Positions 1 to 8,360 of a stretch of 64,000 nt of DNA are shown piece after piece; the first letter of the stretch is position 1, and each line of letters opens with the position of its first letter. The notes below the pieces were generated by a model that had not been told where the DNA came from, searched no databases, and saw nothing but the letters and a program-made list of their open reading frames with translations. Position numbers and translations under genes: made by a program. The stretch covers positions 186,001 to 250,000 of the forward strand of contig NZ_BMVM01000007.1 in assembly GCF_014650715.1 (NCBI RefSeq), read 5' to 3'. This DNA is from Streptomyces bluensis. GTDB taxonomy: Bacteria; Actinomycetota; Actinomycetes; Streptomycetales; Streptomycetaceae.

Positions 1-299
1 TACTCCGGCCAGCGCTCCTCGCGCAGCAGGTCCGCCGAGTCGACGGGCTCGCCACGTTCCAGCGCCGCGGGGATGGGCCCGTCGCCCGAGCGGAACTGCA
101 CCGAGACCAGTGCGGCGAGGTCGGGGTGGGTGACAGCGGCCGGCGGATCCGTGTCGCCCTCGGACACCAGACTGCTCGCGCCGCAGCACTCACGGGTGCA
201 GCGGACCGCCTGTTCGGCGAGCTCGGACAGCCTCCTTCCCGGCAGGGCGGATTCGGGTGACTCCACTCGCATGTGACCGGTGTGTTCGGTCTCCGGCAT
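1..299 (-). CDS. GAF (probably GAF-ANTAR) regulator, N-terminal part
   Basis: This leftward reading frame starts at an ATG at 299 and runs off the left edge; about 99 residues are visible. The start MPETEHTGHMRVESP is followed by a segment with paired cysteines (CTRECCGASS), then a THPDLAALV and RWPEY-like stretch typical of the GAF domain in Streptomyces GAF-ANTAR proteins, which sense an unknown ligand and bind RNA through a C-terminal ANTAR domain. The ANTAR part is not in the window, so that assignment is inference. A second ATG at 272 is an alternative start. The gene is divergent from the PAS-GAF gene at 411. Confidence 0.7.
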   Translation of the reverse strand, partial: MPETEHTGHMRVESPESALPGRRLSELAEQAVRCTRECCGASSLVSEGDTDPPAAVTHPDLAALVSVQFRSGDGPIPAALERGEPVDSADLLREERWPE

Positions 300-398
300 G
301 CCTCAGGCCTCCTCTCTTCCCGCGCGTTCCCGCTCGCCAGTGGAGAAAACGGTGTTCACCCGTTCCGCCGCCCCATCCCCCGCGGGGGCCGGACACGT

Positions 399-404
399 TA
401 CGTT
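399..404 (+). promoter_or_regulatory. Candidate -10 of a leaderless promoter
   Basis: TACGTT lies 6 nt before the ATG at 411 and fits TANNNT. There is no Shine-Dalgarno sequence in front of that ATG, which suggests a leaderless transcript. No good -35 is visible. Confidence 0.35.
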
Positions 405-410
405 CGACGC

Positions 411-1520
411 ATGACGCAGACGGACGAATTCGGTGAGCAGCTCGCGGACTTCGTGCGTCGCGTCGCGGAGCTCAAGGCAGCCCGGTCGGTGCCGAACGAC
501 AACCTGCCGACGGTACTCGACGCCGCGATCTTCGAACTCGACCATGTGGCCGACCAGTTGTGGCCGTGGTACGAACGGCTCGCCACATCCGGCCCGCCCG
601 CCGCCGCCTCCGCGGACCGGCAGGAGCTCCAGTTGCTGAAGACGGTCTACCAACGGCTGCCGCTGCCGGTCGCGTTGGTGGACCGCGAGACCGTGGTGCG
701 CCGGCTGAACTTCGCGGCGACCACCTTCACCGGAGTGCGGGCGGGCTACGCCACCGGCCGGCCGCTGACCGGATTTCTCGCCCACGCGGACCGGGCGGCG
801 TTTCGCACGCAGTCCGCGGCGGTGGCGCGCGGCGAGGGCGACCGCAGTCTCACCGTCCATCTCCAGCAGCGTCCCGCGGTGCCGGTGCGCGCGACGCTGA
901 CCGCGCTGCGCCCCAGCAACGAGCCGCGCACCGGCGTCCTCGTCGTGCTCCAGCCCGCGGACACCCGCGTCCCCGCCATCGGCAGTCCCGTACGCCCGCT
1001 GCCGAACCTGTCCGAGACGACCCGGCACGCGACGTTGCTGGAGCTGCTGGACATGATGACCACGGCCCTGCTCACCGCACCCGCCGACGAGGTGCTCGAC
1101 CGGGCGGCGCGGGTGTTGCACGGACGGTTCGCGGACTGGGTGGTGGCCGACTCGGGGGCCGCCCGGCTCTCCCGTACGACGGTCCTCGGCCCCTCGGAGG
1201 AGGAGGCGGCGACCGTGGCCGCGCAGGATCCCGCCGGCTGCCCCCTCGTGGTCGAGGCGGCACGGGGCGGCGCCACGTCCCTCCAGGTGCGGCCCGAGGA
1301 CCCGGGCGCCTTCGGCCACGACGCCTCGGGCGCCCCGGTCCTCGTCCGGGCCGACGTCACCTCACTCCTGTGCCTGCCGCTGACCGCCCCGGACGGCCCG
1401 GTCCGCGGTGTCCTCACCCTGTTCCGCTCGGGCGCCCGCCTGGCCTTCTCGATGGCGGAGGCGCAGGCTATGGACATGATGGCCCGGCACATCGCGCTGG
1501 CGATGGGCGCGCCGCGATAG
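411..1520 (+). CDS. PAS-GAF sensor protein
   Basis: The 369-residue protein has an N-terminal helical part (1-65), a PAS-like segment at about 70-185 and a GAF-like domain at about 210-365 (TTALLTAPADEVLDRAARVL ... LCLPLTAPDGPVRGVLTLF). There is no kinase, phosphatase or DNA-binding domain, so it probably acts as a stand-alone sensor or partner protein in the cytoplasm. I chose the ATG at 411 because the upstream in-frame codons look non-coding and the homologous part begins here. It stands next to another GAF protein and to a stress sigma factor, which suggests a stress-signalling role, but partners cannot be named from sequence. Confidence 0.7.
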   Translation: MTQTDEFGEQLADFVRRVAELKAARSVPNDNLPTVLDAAIFELDHVADQLWPWYERLATSGPPAAASADRQELQLLKTVYQRLPLPVALVDRETVVRRLNFAATTFTGVRAGYATGRPLTGFLAHADRAAFRTQSAAVARGEGDRSLTVHLQQRPAVPVRATLTALRPSNEPRTGVLVVLQPADTRVPAIGSPVRPLPNLSETTRHATLLELLDMMTTALLTAPADEVLDRAARVLHGRFADWVVADSGAARLSRTTVLGPSEEEAATVAAQDPAGCPLVVEAARGGATSLQVRPEDPGAFGHDASGAPVLVRADVTSLLCLPLTAPDGPVRGVLTLFRSGARLAFSMAEAQAMDMMARHIALAMGAPR

Positions 1521-1551
1521 GGCGCGGGGCTGGGGCCCGGGCGGTGACCGC

Positions 1552-2346
1552 TCACGCGGCGTCCCGCATGACCTGCTCCCTCAGCCGAGTGCAGCACCGG
1601 CTGATCAGCCGGGACACATGCATCTGGGAGATCCCCATCTGCTCGGCGATACGGCTCTGGGTCATGTCGTTGAAGAACCGCATGTACAGAATGGCCCGCT
1701 CCCGCTCCGGCAGTGCCCGCAGACGGGGCTTGACCGCCTCGCGGTCGACCACGGTGTCGAGCGCCGGATCCGGCGACCCGAGCGCGTCGCTCAGCGAGTA
1801 GCCGTCCTCGGCTCCGGGCAGCTCCGCGTCCAGGGAGAGCGCGGTGAAGCTCTCCAGCGCCTCCAGGCCGACCCGGACGTCCTCCTCGCTCATACGGGCG
1901 TGCTCGGCGATCTCGGCGACGGTGGGCCGCCGGCCTGAGATGGTCTGTGACAGGTCCTGAGAGGCGAACCGCACACGATTGCGCAGGTCCTGGACGCGAC
2001 GCGGCACGTGCAGGGTCCACATGTGGTCGCGGAAGTGCCGCTTGATCTCACCGGTGACGGTGGGGACGGCATAGCTCTCGAAGGCGTTGCCGCGTTCGGG
2101 GTCGTACCGGTCGACGGCCTTGACCAGGCCGAGGGCCGCGACCTGACGCAGGTCCTCGTAGCTCTCGCCACGGCTGCGGAACCGTCCCGCGAGCCGTTCG
2201 GCCATGGGCAGCCACGCCTCGACGATCTCCTCACGGAGCGTGGCGCGCCGCTCCCCCGGGGGGAGCGTGGCGAGCTCGCGGAACGCCTCAGCGGTGTCCG
2301 GGGCGTCGTCGTGGGGGTGGTGCTTCGCGCTTGCCTGAGTTCGCAT
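1552..2346 (-). CDS. SigB/SigF-family RNA polymerase sigma factor
   Basis: The 264-residue protein has region 2 at about 40-110 (YEDLRQVAALGLVKAVDRY, then ESYAVPTVTGEIKRHFRD), region 3 at about 115-180 (HVPRRVQDLRNRV) and region 4 at about 205-258 (ERAILYMRFFNDMTQSRIAE with the helix-turn-helix GISQMHVSRL). This is the SigB/SigF/SigG group, which in Streptomyces directs general, osmotic and oxidative stress genes and is usually held by anti-sigma factors. No anti-sigma or anti-anti-sigma gene is adjacent, so control must act in trans. The start at 2346 has GGGAG upstream and removes a longer non-homologous extension. Which paralogue it is (sigB, sigF, sigH and so on) cannot be decided here. 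Confidence 0.93.
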   Translation of the reverse strand: MRTQASAKHHPHDDAPDTAEAFRELATLPPGERRATLREEIVEAWLPMAERLAGRFRSRGESYEDLRQVAALGLVKAVDRYDPERGNAFESYAVPTVTGEIKRHFRDHMWTLHVPRRVQDLRNRVRFASQDLSQTISGRRPTVAEIAEHARMSEEDVRVGLEALESFTALSLDAELPGAEDGYSLSDALGSPDPALDTVVDREAVKPRLRALPERERAILYMRFFNDMTQSRIAEQMGISQMHVSRLISRCCTRLREQVMRDAA

Positions 2347-2651
2347 GGTGCGTCGCAACTCCCTTGAAGGTGCCGGGGCCAGGCGTCGCAGGGCAGACGC
2401 CAACGTGATGCCGGGCCCCTCGGATGGACGGTCACCGTGGGAGCGCGCCCCTGGTGGACCGGACACACCCGTGGCAAGGGTTCGCCGCTCCCACGGACGT
2501 GCCTCCTGTCCGAAGCACTGTGAGTCCGCCTGCCCGGGAGCCCGCGGGGCAAACACCCGGCACGCACCAGCGGACGGGCGCCAGGTTTTCCGCAGGGCGC
2601 CGTGGTGACTCGGAAGATGCCGTTTCCGCGCTCTTCCCCACGGGAGGTCCC
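2347..2651. other. Divergent intergenic region, sigma factor / ThDP enzyme
   Basis: About 305 bp separate the two divergent starts and must carry both promoters. I see no gene with coding bias, and no clear SigB-type or -35/-10 pair; GGGAGGT just before 2652 is the ribosome binding site of the right-hand gene. Confidence 0.5.
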
Positions 2652-4448
2652 ATGAGCACCAAGGTCGCCGACCACGTCCTGCAGAGGCTGCGCGAGTGGG
2701 GTGTGACGGACATCTTCAGTTATCCCGGCGACGGCATCAACGGCCTGCTCGCCGCGTGGGGACGGGCCGAGAACCAGCCGAGGTTCGTACAGTCGCGGCA
2801 CGAGGAGATGGCCGCGTTCCAGGCGGTCGGTTACGCGAAGTTCAGCGGCCGTCTCGGAGTGTGCGCGGCCACGTCGGGGCCGGGCGCGATCCACCTGCTC
2901 AACGGCCTGTACGACGCCAAGCTGGACCATGTGCCGGTGCTGGCGATCGTGGGCCAGACGGATCGTACGGCGATGGGGGGCTCGTACCAGCAGGAGGTGG
3001 ACCTGCACACGCTGTTCAAGGACGTCGCGTCGGACTTCGTGGAGACGGTGACGGTGCCGGAACAGCTGCCGAACGTGCTGGACCGGGCGATCCGCACCGC
3101 GTACGCGCGCCGCGCCCCCACCGCAGTGATCATCCCCGGTGACGTACAGGAGCTCGACTACGCCGCCCCCACCCACGAGTTCAAGATGGTCCCCTCCAGC
3201 CTGGACCGCAGTGCGTGGACCGCGGTCCCCTCGCAGGAGTCGCTGGAGCGGGCCGCCGAGGTCCTCAACGCCGGTGACAAGGTGGCCATTCTGATCGGCC
3301 AGGGCGCCCGCGGGGCCCGCGCCGAGGTGGAGCGGATCGCCGGGCTGCTGGGCGCGGGCGTCGCGAAGGCGCTGCTCGGCAAGGACGCGCTGAGCGACGA
3401 ACTGCCGTATGTGACGGGCGCGATCGGGCTGCTGGGCACCCGCCCCTCGTACGAGTTGATGCGCGACTGCGACACGCTGCTGACCATCGGCTCGTCGTTC
3501 CCGTACTCCCAGTTCCTGCCGGACTACGGCAAGGCGCGGGCGGTACAGATCGACATCGACCCGCACATGGTGGGCATGCGCTATCCGTACGAGGTGAACC
3601 TGGTCGGCGACGCGCGGGCCACCTTGCAGCGCCTGATCCCGCTGCTGAACGAGGACCGGGGCCGCGAGTGGTACGACACGGTGTGCGCGAACGTCGCCCG
3701 CTGGCGCGAGGTGATGGGGCGGCGCGCGGAGCTGTCGGCCGATCCGATCAACCCGGAGTACGTGGCCCATGTGCTGGACCCGCTGCTGCCCGGCAACGCG
3801 ATCATCACCTCGGACTCCGGTTCGGCGGCGAACTGGTACGCGCGGCACCTCACGATGCGCGGCGGCATGCGGGGGTCCCTGTCGGGCACGCTGGCGACGA
3901 TGGGCTGCGGGGTGCCGTACGCGATCGGCGCGAAGTTCGCGCATCCGGAGCGTCCGGCGATCGCGCTGGTCGGGGACGGCGCGATGCAGATGAACGGCAT
4001 GGCGGAGCTGATCACGGCGGCCAAGTACCAGGACCGCTGGGAGGACCCGCGGCTGGTGGTGGGCATCTTGAACAACCACGACCTGAACCAGGTGACGTGG
4101 GAGATGCGGGCGATGGAGGGCTCGCCGTCCTTCCTGCCCTCACAGGAGATCCCGGACGTCCAGTACGCCGCCTTCGCCCGCTCCCTGGGCCTGACCGGTA
4201 TCCGTGTGGAGAAGCCCGGGGACGTCGAGGCCGGCTGGCGGGCGGGCCTGGACGCGGACGGCCCCGCGGTGATCGAGTTCCTGACGGACCCGGCCGTCCC
4301 GCCGGTCCCGCCGCACGCGACCTGGGAGCAGATGGAGTCCACGGCCGCGGCCATACTCAAGGGTGACGCGGACCGGGGCGGGATGGTGCGGCAGGGTTTC
4401 AAGGCGAAGGTGCAGGAGTTCCTGCCGGGGCACGAGAAGAAGCAGTAG
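2652..4448 (+). CDS. Pyruvate oxidase-like ThDP-dependent enzyme
   Basis: The 598-residue protein has the three-domain layout of the acetolactate synthase/pyruvate oxidase family: a PYR domain (about 1-165, with the cofactor-activating Glu in RHEEMAAF near residue 51), a central domain (about 190-330), and a ThDP-binding domain (about 375-540) with GDGA near 442 and the closing NN about 30 residues later (ILNNHDLNQ). It most resembles PoxB-type enzymes that decarboxylate pyruvate to acetate or acetyl phosphate. The C-terminal membrane-binding tail of E. coli PoxB is not obvious, so the electron acceptor and exact substrate are uncertain. The start follows a good GGGAGGT. Confidence 0.85.
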   Translation: MSTKVADHVLQRLREWGVTDIFSYPGDGINGLLAAWGRAENQPRFVQSRHEEMAAFQAVGYAKFSGRLGVCAATSGPGAIHLLNGLYDAKLDHVPVLAIVGQTDRTAMGGSYQQEVDLHTLFKDVASDFVETVTVPEQLPNVLDRAIRTAYARRAPTAVIIPGDVQELDYAAPTHEFKMVPSSLDRSAWTAVPSQESLERAAEVLNAGDKVAILIGQGARGARAEVERIAGLLGAGVAKALLGKDALSDELPYVTGAIGLLGTRPSYELMRDCDTLLTIGSSFPYSQFLPDYGKARAVQIDIDPHMVGMRYPYEVNLVGDARATLQRLIPLLNEDRGREWYDTVCANVARWREVMGRRAELSADPINPEYVAHVLDPLLPGNAIITSDSGSAANWYARHLTMRGGMRGSLSGTLATMGCGVPYAIGAKFAHPERPAIALVGDGAMQMNGMAELITAAKYQDRWEDPRLVVGILNNHDLNQVTWEMRAMEGSPSFLPSQEIPDVQYAAFARSLGLTGIRVEKPGDVEAGWRAGLDADGPAVIEFLTDPAVPPVPPHATWEQMESTAAAILKGDADRGGMVRQGFKAKVQEFLPGHEKKQ

Positions 4449-4462
4449 TGCCGCTGTTGAAT

Positions 4463-4503
4463 GGCACTGAATGGTTCAGTAGCGCAGTGAACTGTTCAGT
4501 GCC
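4463..4503. promoter_or_regulatory. Tandem palindromes / stem-loop (operator or terminator)
   Basis: Two 15-bp dyads, ACTGAA-N3-TTCAGT at 4466-4480 and AGTGAA-N3-TTCAGT at 4486-4500, lie exactly 20 bp (two helical turns) apart. Together they form a larger inverted repeat with 9-bp perfect ends (GGCACTGAA / TTCAGTGCC). As RNA it could fold as a terminator just after the ThDP gene; as DNA it looks like a double TetR- or MarR-type operator. Confidence 0.6.
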
Positions 4504-4644
4504 CCGCCTGTCGGCGGGTCTGTCCGCTCGCTGGTGTGATCGTGGGAAGGCATCAGTCGCGGCCGTGGATCGCGTCGGATGAACCGGGTGGCTCATCGAG
4601 CCGAGCCGGGGCCGGAGCTGGTCGAGGGTCGACCGCGAGTGCCG

Positions 4645-5175
4645 GACCGGCAGTGACCCGCGCACCGGAAAGCAGGTCTATCCGGGCTGGCCGGTCGGCA
4701 GTGAGGCGCCAGTGGTGAACGCGGCGGGCGAGGTGCTGTCCGGCTGGAGCGGCTAATGGGGCACCGCAGCACCGGCGCGCGCGAACTTCTGGCGGTACTG
4801 GATCTGCGCCGCTTCCGAGACGGCGGCGGGAAGCTGCTGATGTACGCGGGCTGGGCCGCCCCGGTCGTCTCCGCCTACGACACGATCGACTACTACCGTC
4901 AGATGGTCCGCGCCACCGCGCCCGGCCCGAAGAAGAACAGGGAGGACTTCGCCCGGCTGTTCATGGCGCCCGGCATGACCCACTGCGGCGGCGGGCCCGG
5001 ACCCAAGCGGTTCGACACGCTGGCCCCGGTCGTCCGCTGGGTCGAGCGGGGCACCGCGCCGACCGAGATCACCGCGACCAAGTACGTCAACGACGACCCC
5101 GCCCAGGGCGTGGCGCTGATCCGGAACCTGCGTCCGTACCCGACCGGTACCAGTCCCGCTGCTCTGCCGCGCTGA
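4645..5175 (+). pseudogene. Decayed tannase/feruloyl esterase, C-terminal remnant
   Basis: Two pieces in different frames match the C-terminal half of the tannase/feruloyl esterase family. About 4645-4755 encodes DPRTGKQVYPGWPVGSE and ends at a TAA; then 4756-5175 encodes GGKLLMYAGWAAPVVSAYDT, MAPGMTHCGGGPG (with the catalytic His in GMTHCGGG) and the usual VVRWVERGTAP tail. The N-terminal half with the nucleophilic Ser is absent; intact members have about 500 residues or more. The gene is therefore truncated and frameshifted. An intact downstream start at 4756 could still give a 139-residue peptide, but it would lack the nucleophile. Confidence 0.75.
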
Positions 5176-5443
5176 ACTCCCAGCAGGCCCGTTCCGCCTC
5201 GGCCGGATGATCGGTTGGCCATGTGGGGGAGGAACCCGCCGACAGTGCGTAGCTCGTCGGCAAGCGGATGCTCGGCCAGGGCCGAGACGAGGGCGACCAG
5301 TCATACCTGCTGTTGCCGGTCGTCCCATGAGCCTCCCGCACCTGCGCTCTTTTCCCTCGTCCGACAGCCGCTACCCGACCAGCGCGCGGCCCACGGCCGA
5401 GGGCGCCGCGCAGAAAGCCCTTTCCGTGAGGGTCGGGGCGGCC
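5176..5443. other. Intergenic stretch without a gene
   Basis: I find no reading frame with normal coding bias and no strong hairpin. The region follows a pseudogene and may be further decayed sequence. Confidence 0.4.
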
Positions 5444-5449
5444 TAGCGT
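5444..5449 (+). promoter_or_regulatory. Candidate -10 of a leaderless promoter
   Basis: TAGCGT lies 7 nt before the ATG at 5457 and fits TANNNT. No Shine-Dalgarno sequence precedes that ATG. Confidence 0.4.
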
Positions 5450-5456
5450 GCGGCCC

Positions 5457-7199
5457 ATGGATGATCTGGAATTGGCCGAGCCCGAACGGGGGCCGTCCGC
5501 GGGACCCTCCACCGGGCATCTCGACCACTGCCCCTGGCTGTTCGCCGAGGATGCCTCCGCGGAACAGCGGGACGCGCAGGGGGACCGGCAGCGGTCCATC
5601 GGCGGGGACCGCGAGATCGGTGAGCGGTGCTACGTGGCCGGGTCCGCGGCGGTGTTCCCGGACCGGCTGCGGCTCGGCGACGACTCGTACATCGCCGCGC
5701 ACGCCTACGTCACCGGGGACGTGACCACGGGCAGCGACTGCACGCTGAACCCGTTCACGGTCGTCCGGGGCAGGGTCACGCTGGGCAACGGGGTGCGGAT
5801 CGGCGCGCACACCTCGCTGCTGGGCTTCAACCACTCCATGGCGCCGGACCGGCCCGTGTTCCGGCAGCCGCACACCAGCGAGGGCATCACCGTCGGGGAC
5901 GACGTGTGGATCGGCTCGCACGTGGTCGTCGTGGACGGAGTGACCATCGGGGACCACTGTGTGATCGGTGCCGGGGCGGTGGTCACGAAGGACCTGCCGG
6001 CGTGGACGGTGGCGGCGGGGAACCCGGCCCGTCCCCTGCGCGACCGGCGGAACACGAGCGGCCGGGGTGGGGCGGCTGCCCGGCCGTCCCGTGGGGCGGC
6101 GGGTGCGGGCGGCGACGCTCTGGCGCGGTTCGCCGGGACGGCACGTGCCCAGGCCGCCGGTCTCCTGGCCCGCTGCTGGGACGGTGAGCGGTATGTCGAC
6201 CGGCCCGGCGCGGCGCCCACCGTACGGGCGCACTGCGACGCGGTGGAGATCGCGGATCTGCTGCTGGGCTCGGCGCCGGTGGAGCTGACCGGCGAGGAGC
6301 ACGTCGGGCGGCTGGCCGGGCTGCAGGACGCGGACACGGGGCTGGTTCCGGAGTTCGGCGAGCCGGCGCCCGTGCCGGAGGCCGACGGTTTCGTCGGCGA
6401 GGGGCCCGCGCTGTACCACGTGCTGTCCGTCGGGTACGCCCTCGATCTGCTGGGCGCCTCCTTCCCTCATCCGGTGCGCGGTGTACGGGAGATGACCGCC
6501 GGGCAGCTCGTCGCGCGGCTGGAGGGGCTGCCCTGGCGGGACGGGGCGTGGGGTGCCGGGGCGTGGATCGACGCGTGGGCGACGGCGGCGCACTGGAACC
6601 TGCGGCACGCCGGGGGCGACGGTGGGGAGCCGGGCACGCTGGAGGCGCTGTTCGGCTGGCTGCTGACCCGGGCCGACCCGTGGACGGGAATGTGGGGCAC
6701 CCCCTCGGCCGACGCCGGGCGCCTCCAGGTGGTCAACGGCTACTACCGCCTGACGCGCGGGTCCTTCGCCCAGTTCGGGATGCCGGTGCCGTACCCGGAG
6801 CGGGTCGTGGACGCGGTCCTGGACCACGCCCGCGACACGCGTCACTTCGGGGCGGGCCGGGAGAACGCCTGCAACGTGCTGGACGTCGCGCATCCGCTGT
6901 GGCTGTGCGGCCGGCAGCTCGGCGCGCTCGCCGGGGACGGCGGGGACGGCGGATACCGTTCGGCCGAGATCCGCGCCTGGGCCGAACACCAACTCGCCCT
7001 CGCGCTCGCCCGCTGGCACGACGGCCAGGGCTTCGGCTTCGGCCCCGGCACCAGCGGTCCGGGCCCGGAACCGGGCCTCCAGGGCACCGAGATGTGGCTG
7101 GCGATCATCTGGCTCCTCGCCGATCTCCTGGGCCGCTCCGACGCCCTGGGCTACCGGCCGCGCGGCGTCCACCGCCCGGAGCCGTCCCGCCGAAGGTGA
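5457..7199 (+). CDS. Hexapeptide acyltransferase fused to a large C-terminal domain
   Basis: The 580-residue protein starts with a left-handed beta-helix acyltransferase at about 45-195: repeated hexapeptides, GFNHS with the likely catalytic His near residue 127, and the trimer-type ending IGAGAVVTKDLPAWTVAAGN. After a low-complexity linker (about 200-225) comes a domain of about 340 residues rich in W, H and G motifs (AWIDAWATAAHWNLRHAGG, WTGMWG, NGYYRLTRG) that looks like an all-helical alpha/alpha toroid, but I cannot name its family. The N-terminal part is expected to transfer an acetyl or similar group to a sugar or small molecule. The acceptor and the role of the C-terminal part are unknown. 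A GTG at 5448 is an alternative start. Confidence 0.75.
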   Translation: MDDLELAEPERGPSAGPSTGHLDHCPWLFAEDASAEQRDAQGDRQRSIGGDREIGERCYVAGSAAVFPDRLRLGDDSYIAAHAYVTGDVTTGSDCTLNPFTVVRGRVTLGNGVRIGAHTSLLGFNHSMAPDRPVFRQPHTSEGITVGDDVWIGSHVVVVDGVTIGDHCVIGAGAVVTKDLPAWTVAAGNPARPLRDRRNTSGRGGAAARPSRGAAGAGGDALARFAGTARAQAAGLLARCWDGERYVDRPGAAPTVRAHCDAVEIADLLLGSAPVELTGEEHVGRLAGLQDADTGLVPEFGEPAPVPEADGFVGEGPALYHVLSVGYALDLLGASFPHPVRGVREMTAGQLVARLEGLPWRDGAWGAGAWIDAWATAAHWNLRHAGGDGGEPGTLEALFGWLLTRADPWTGMWGTPSADAGRLQVVNGYYRLTRGSFAQFGMPVPYPERVVDAVLDHARDTRHFGAGRENACNVLDVAHPLWLCGRQLGALAGDGGDGGYRSAEIRAWAEHQLALALARWHDGQGFGFGPGTSGPGPEPGLQGTEMWLAIIWLLADLLGRSDALGYRPRGVHRPEPSRRR

Positions 7200-7266
7200 C
7201 GGGGGCGGGCGCGTGCTGGGTGACGGGCGCGTGACGGGAGACGGGAGCGCAAACCCGACCGGCCCG

Positions 7267-7291
7267 GTGTCGACGTCCGGTCAGCGGGTAC
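7267..7291 (+). promoter_or_regulatory. SigB-type promoter candidate
   Basis: GTGT-N15-GGGTAC fits the GNNT-N14-16-GGGTAY pattern described for S. coelicolor SigB. It ends 34 nt before the ATG at 7326. Confidence 0.55.
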
Positions 7292-7325
7292 GCGGTCGGC
7301 CACCCCCGAGGATCTGGAGGGAGTC

Positions 7326-7724
7326 ATGCAGCGAGGCAGCGACCGGCTGAGTGTCCACCGCGACGACGAAATGAAGCACGAACTACAGGGTCTTCTCCGC
7401 TCCGGCCACCCCACCCGCACGGAGGAGTGGCACGACCCGGAGCCGACCGCCGACGACGACCCGGAGGTCGCGGGCGGTCCCGTGACGCCGACCCGTTCAC
7501 CGGCCCGCCTGGAGGCTCTGCGCTTCGAGCTGGGCCGCATCCTGGGCCGTACCTCGTTCCCGGCCCGCCCCCGCGAGCTGATGGGCATCCTGCGCGAGAA
7601 GCACGCCCCGGACGTCCTCGTCGAGGCCCTGGAACGGCTGCCGAGGAACGCGCGGTACGGCACGGCGCACGAACTCGCGGAAGCGGTGGTCCGGGTCGAG
7701 GAACGCGGCCGGGAGGGGCGCTGA
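7326..7724 (+). CDS. DUF2795 domain protein
   Basis: The 132-residue protein has a charged, variable N-terminus and a C-terminal DUF2795-like domain at about 60-125 (LGRTSFPARPRELMGILREK, LPRNARYGTAHELAEAV). Its function is unknown; the fold may be a small helical nucleic-acid or protein-binding module, but that is only inference. The ATG at 7326 follows GGAGGGAG. It sits behind a SigB-type promoter and in front of the CBS-DJ1-catalase group, so a stress role is plausible. Confidence 0.75.
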   Translation: MQRGSDRLSVHRDDEMKHELQGLLRSGHPTRTEEWHDPEPTADDDPEVAGGPVTPTRSPARLEALRFELGRILGRTSFPARPRELMGILREKHAPDVLVEALERLPRNARYGTAHELAEAVVRVEERGREGR

Positions 7725-7774
7725 GGAGAGCGCGGAACCCGCACACGACCGGGAGCACCGTCACCCACCGGCAC

Positions 7775-7799
7775 GCATAGGCACCCCGCTCAGGGGTAC
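7775..7799 (+). promoter_or_regulatory. SigB-type promoter candidate
   Basis: GCAT-N15-GGGTAC fits GNNT-N14-16-GGGTAY and lies about 70 nt before the CBS gene at 7872, where it could drive the CBS, DJ-1 and catalase genes together. Confidence 0.55.
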
Positions 7800-7871
7800 T
7801 GCGGGCGTCGGCACCTTGACGCACCACCCCCGTACCCGACAGCCCGGGGGAACGCACGAAAGGACCACACC

Positions 7872-8315
7872 ATGGCTGATCTCGTCAGGGAGGTCATGAC
7901 TCCCGGCGTCGTCGCGGTCCGGCCGGACGCCTCGCTCGTGGAAGCCGCGCAGCTGATGCGGGCGCAGGACATCGGTGACGTCCTCGTGGCCGGCGGCCGG
8001 GAGGTCATCGGCGTACTGACCGACCGCGACATCACGCTGCGTGCCGTGGCCGACGGCGCCGACCCGCTCACCGTGAGCGCCGGGGCCGTCTGCACGCCCC
8101 ACCCGGTGGTGATCGGCCCCGACGACGACGTGTCGGCCGCGGTGGAGCTGATGCGGAGACACGCGGTGCGGCGGCTCCCGGTCGTCGAGGACGGGCACGC
8201 GGTGGGCATGGTGAGCCTCGGGGACCTCGCGGTGTCGCAGGACCCGGCGTCGGCGCTCGCCGACATCAGTCGCGCCGGGCCGCACAGCCGGCCGGGCACG
8301 CCCCCCGCCGGGTGA
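7872..8315 (+). CDS. Paired CBS-domain protein
   Basis: The 147-residue protein consists of two CBS repeats (about 5-60 and 70-130), recognisable by VREVMTPGVVAVRPDASLVE, VIGVLTDRDITLR, VELMRRHAVRRLPVVEDG and VGMVSLGDLAV. CBS pairs bind adenosine nucleotides or NADH and act as energy or redox sensors; this stand-alone form has no enzyme domain attached. It has the usual length for this small family. The ATG at 7872 is preceded by GAAAGGACC. The DJ-1 gene follows 45 bp later in the same direction. Confidence 0.9.
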   Translation: MADLVREVMTPGVVAVRPDASLVEAAQLMRAQDIGDVLVAGGREVIGVLTDRDITLRAVADGADPLTVSAGAVCTPHPVVIGPDDDVSAAVELMRRHAVRRLPVVEDGHAVGMVSLGDLAVSQDPASALADISRAGPHSRPGTPPAG

Positions 8316-8360
8316 CGTACACGTACGCCACGCAGAAACGCCGAAAGGACTCTGAACACC

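Noticed and set aside
73..276. Open frame on the plus strand at the left edge
   Set aside because: Lacks domain features and lies opposite the GAF-regulator frame, which has clear family motifs.
2438..2455. CebR-like TGGGAGCGCGCCCC
   Set aside because: Several mismatches to the cellulose operator and not in front of a sugar gene; the GH9 gene has no such site.
4487..4499. GAAC-T-GTTC as a LexA box
   Set aside because: The spacer is 1 nt instead of 4; it belongs to the tandem dyads.
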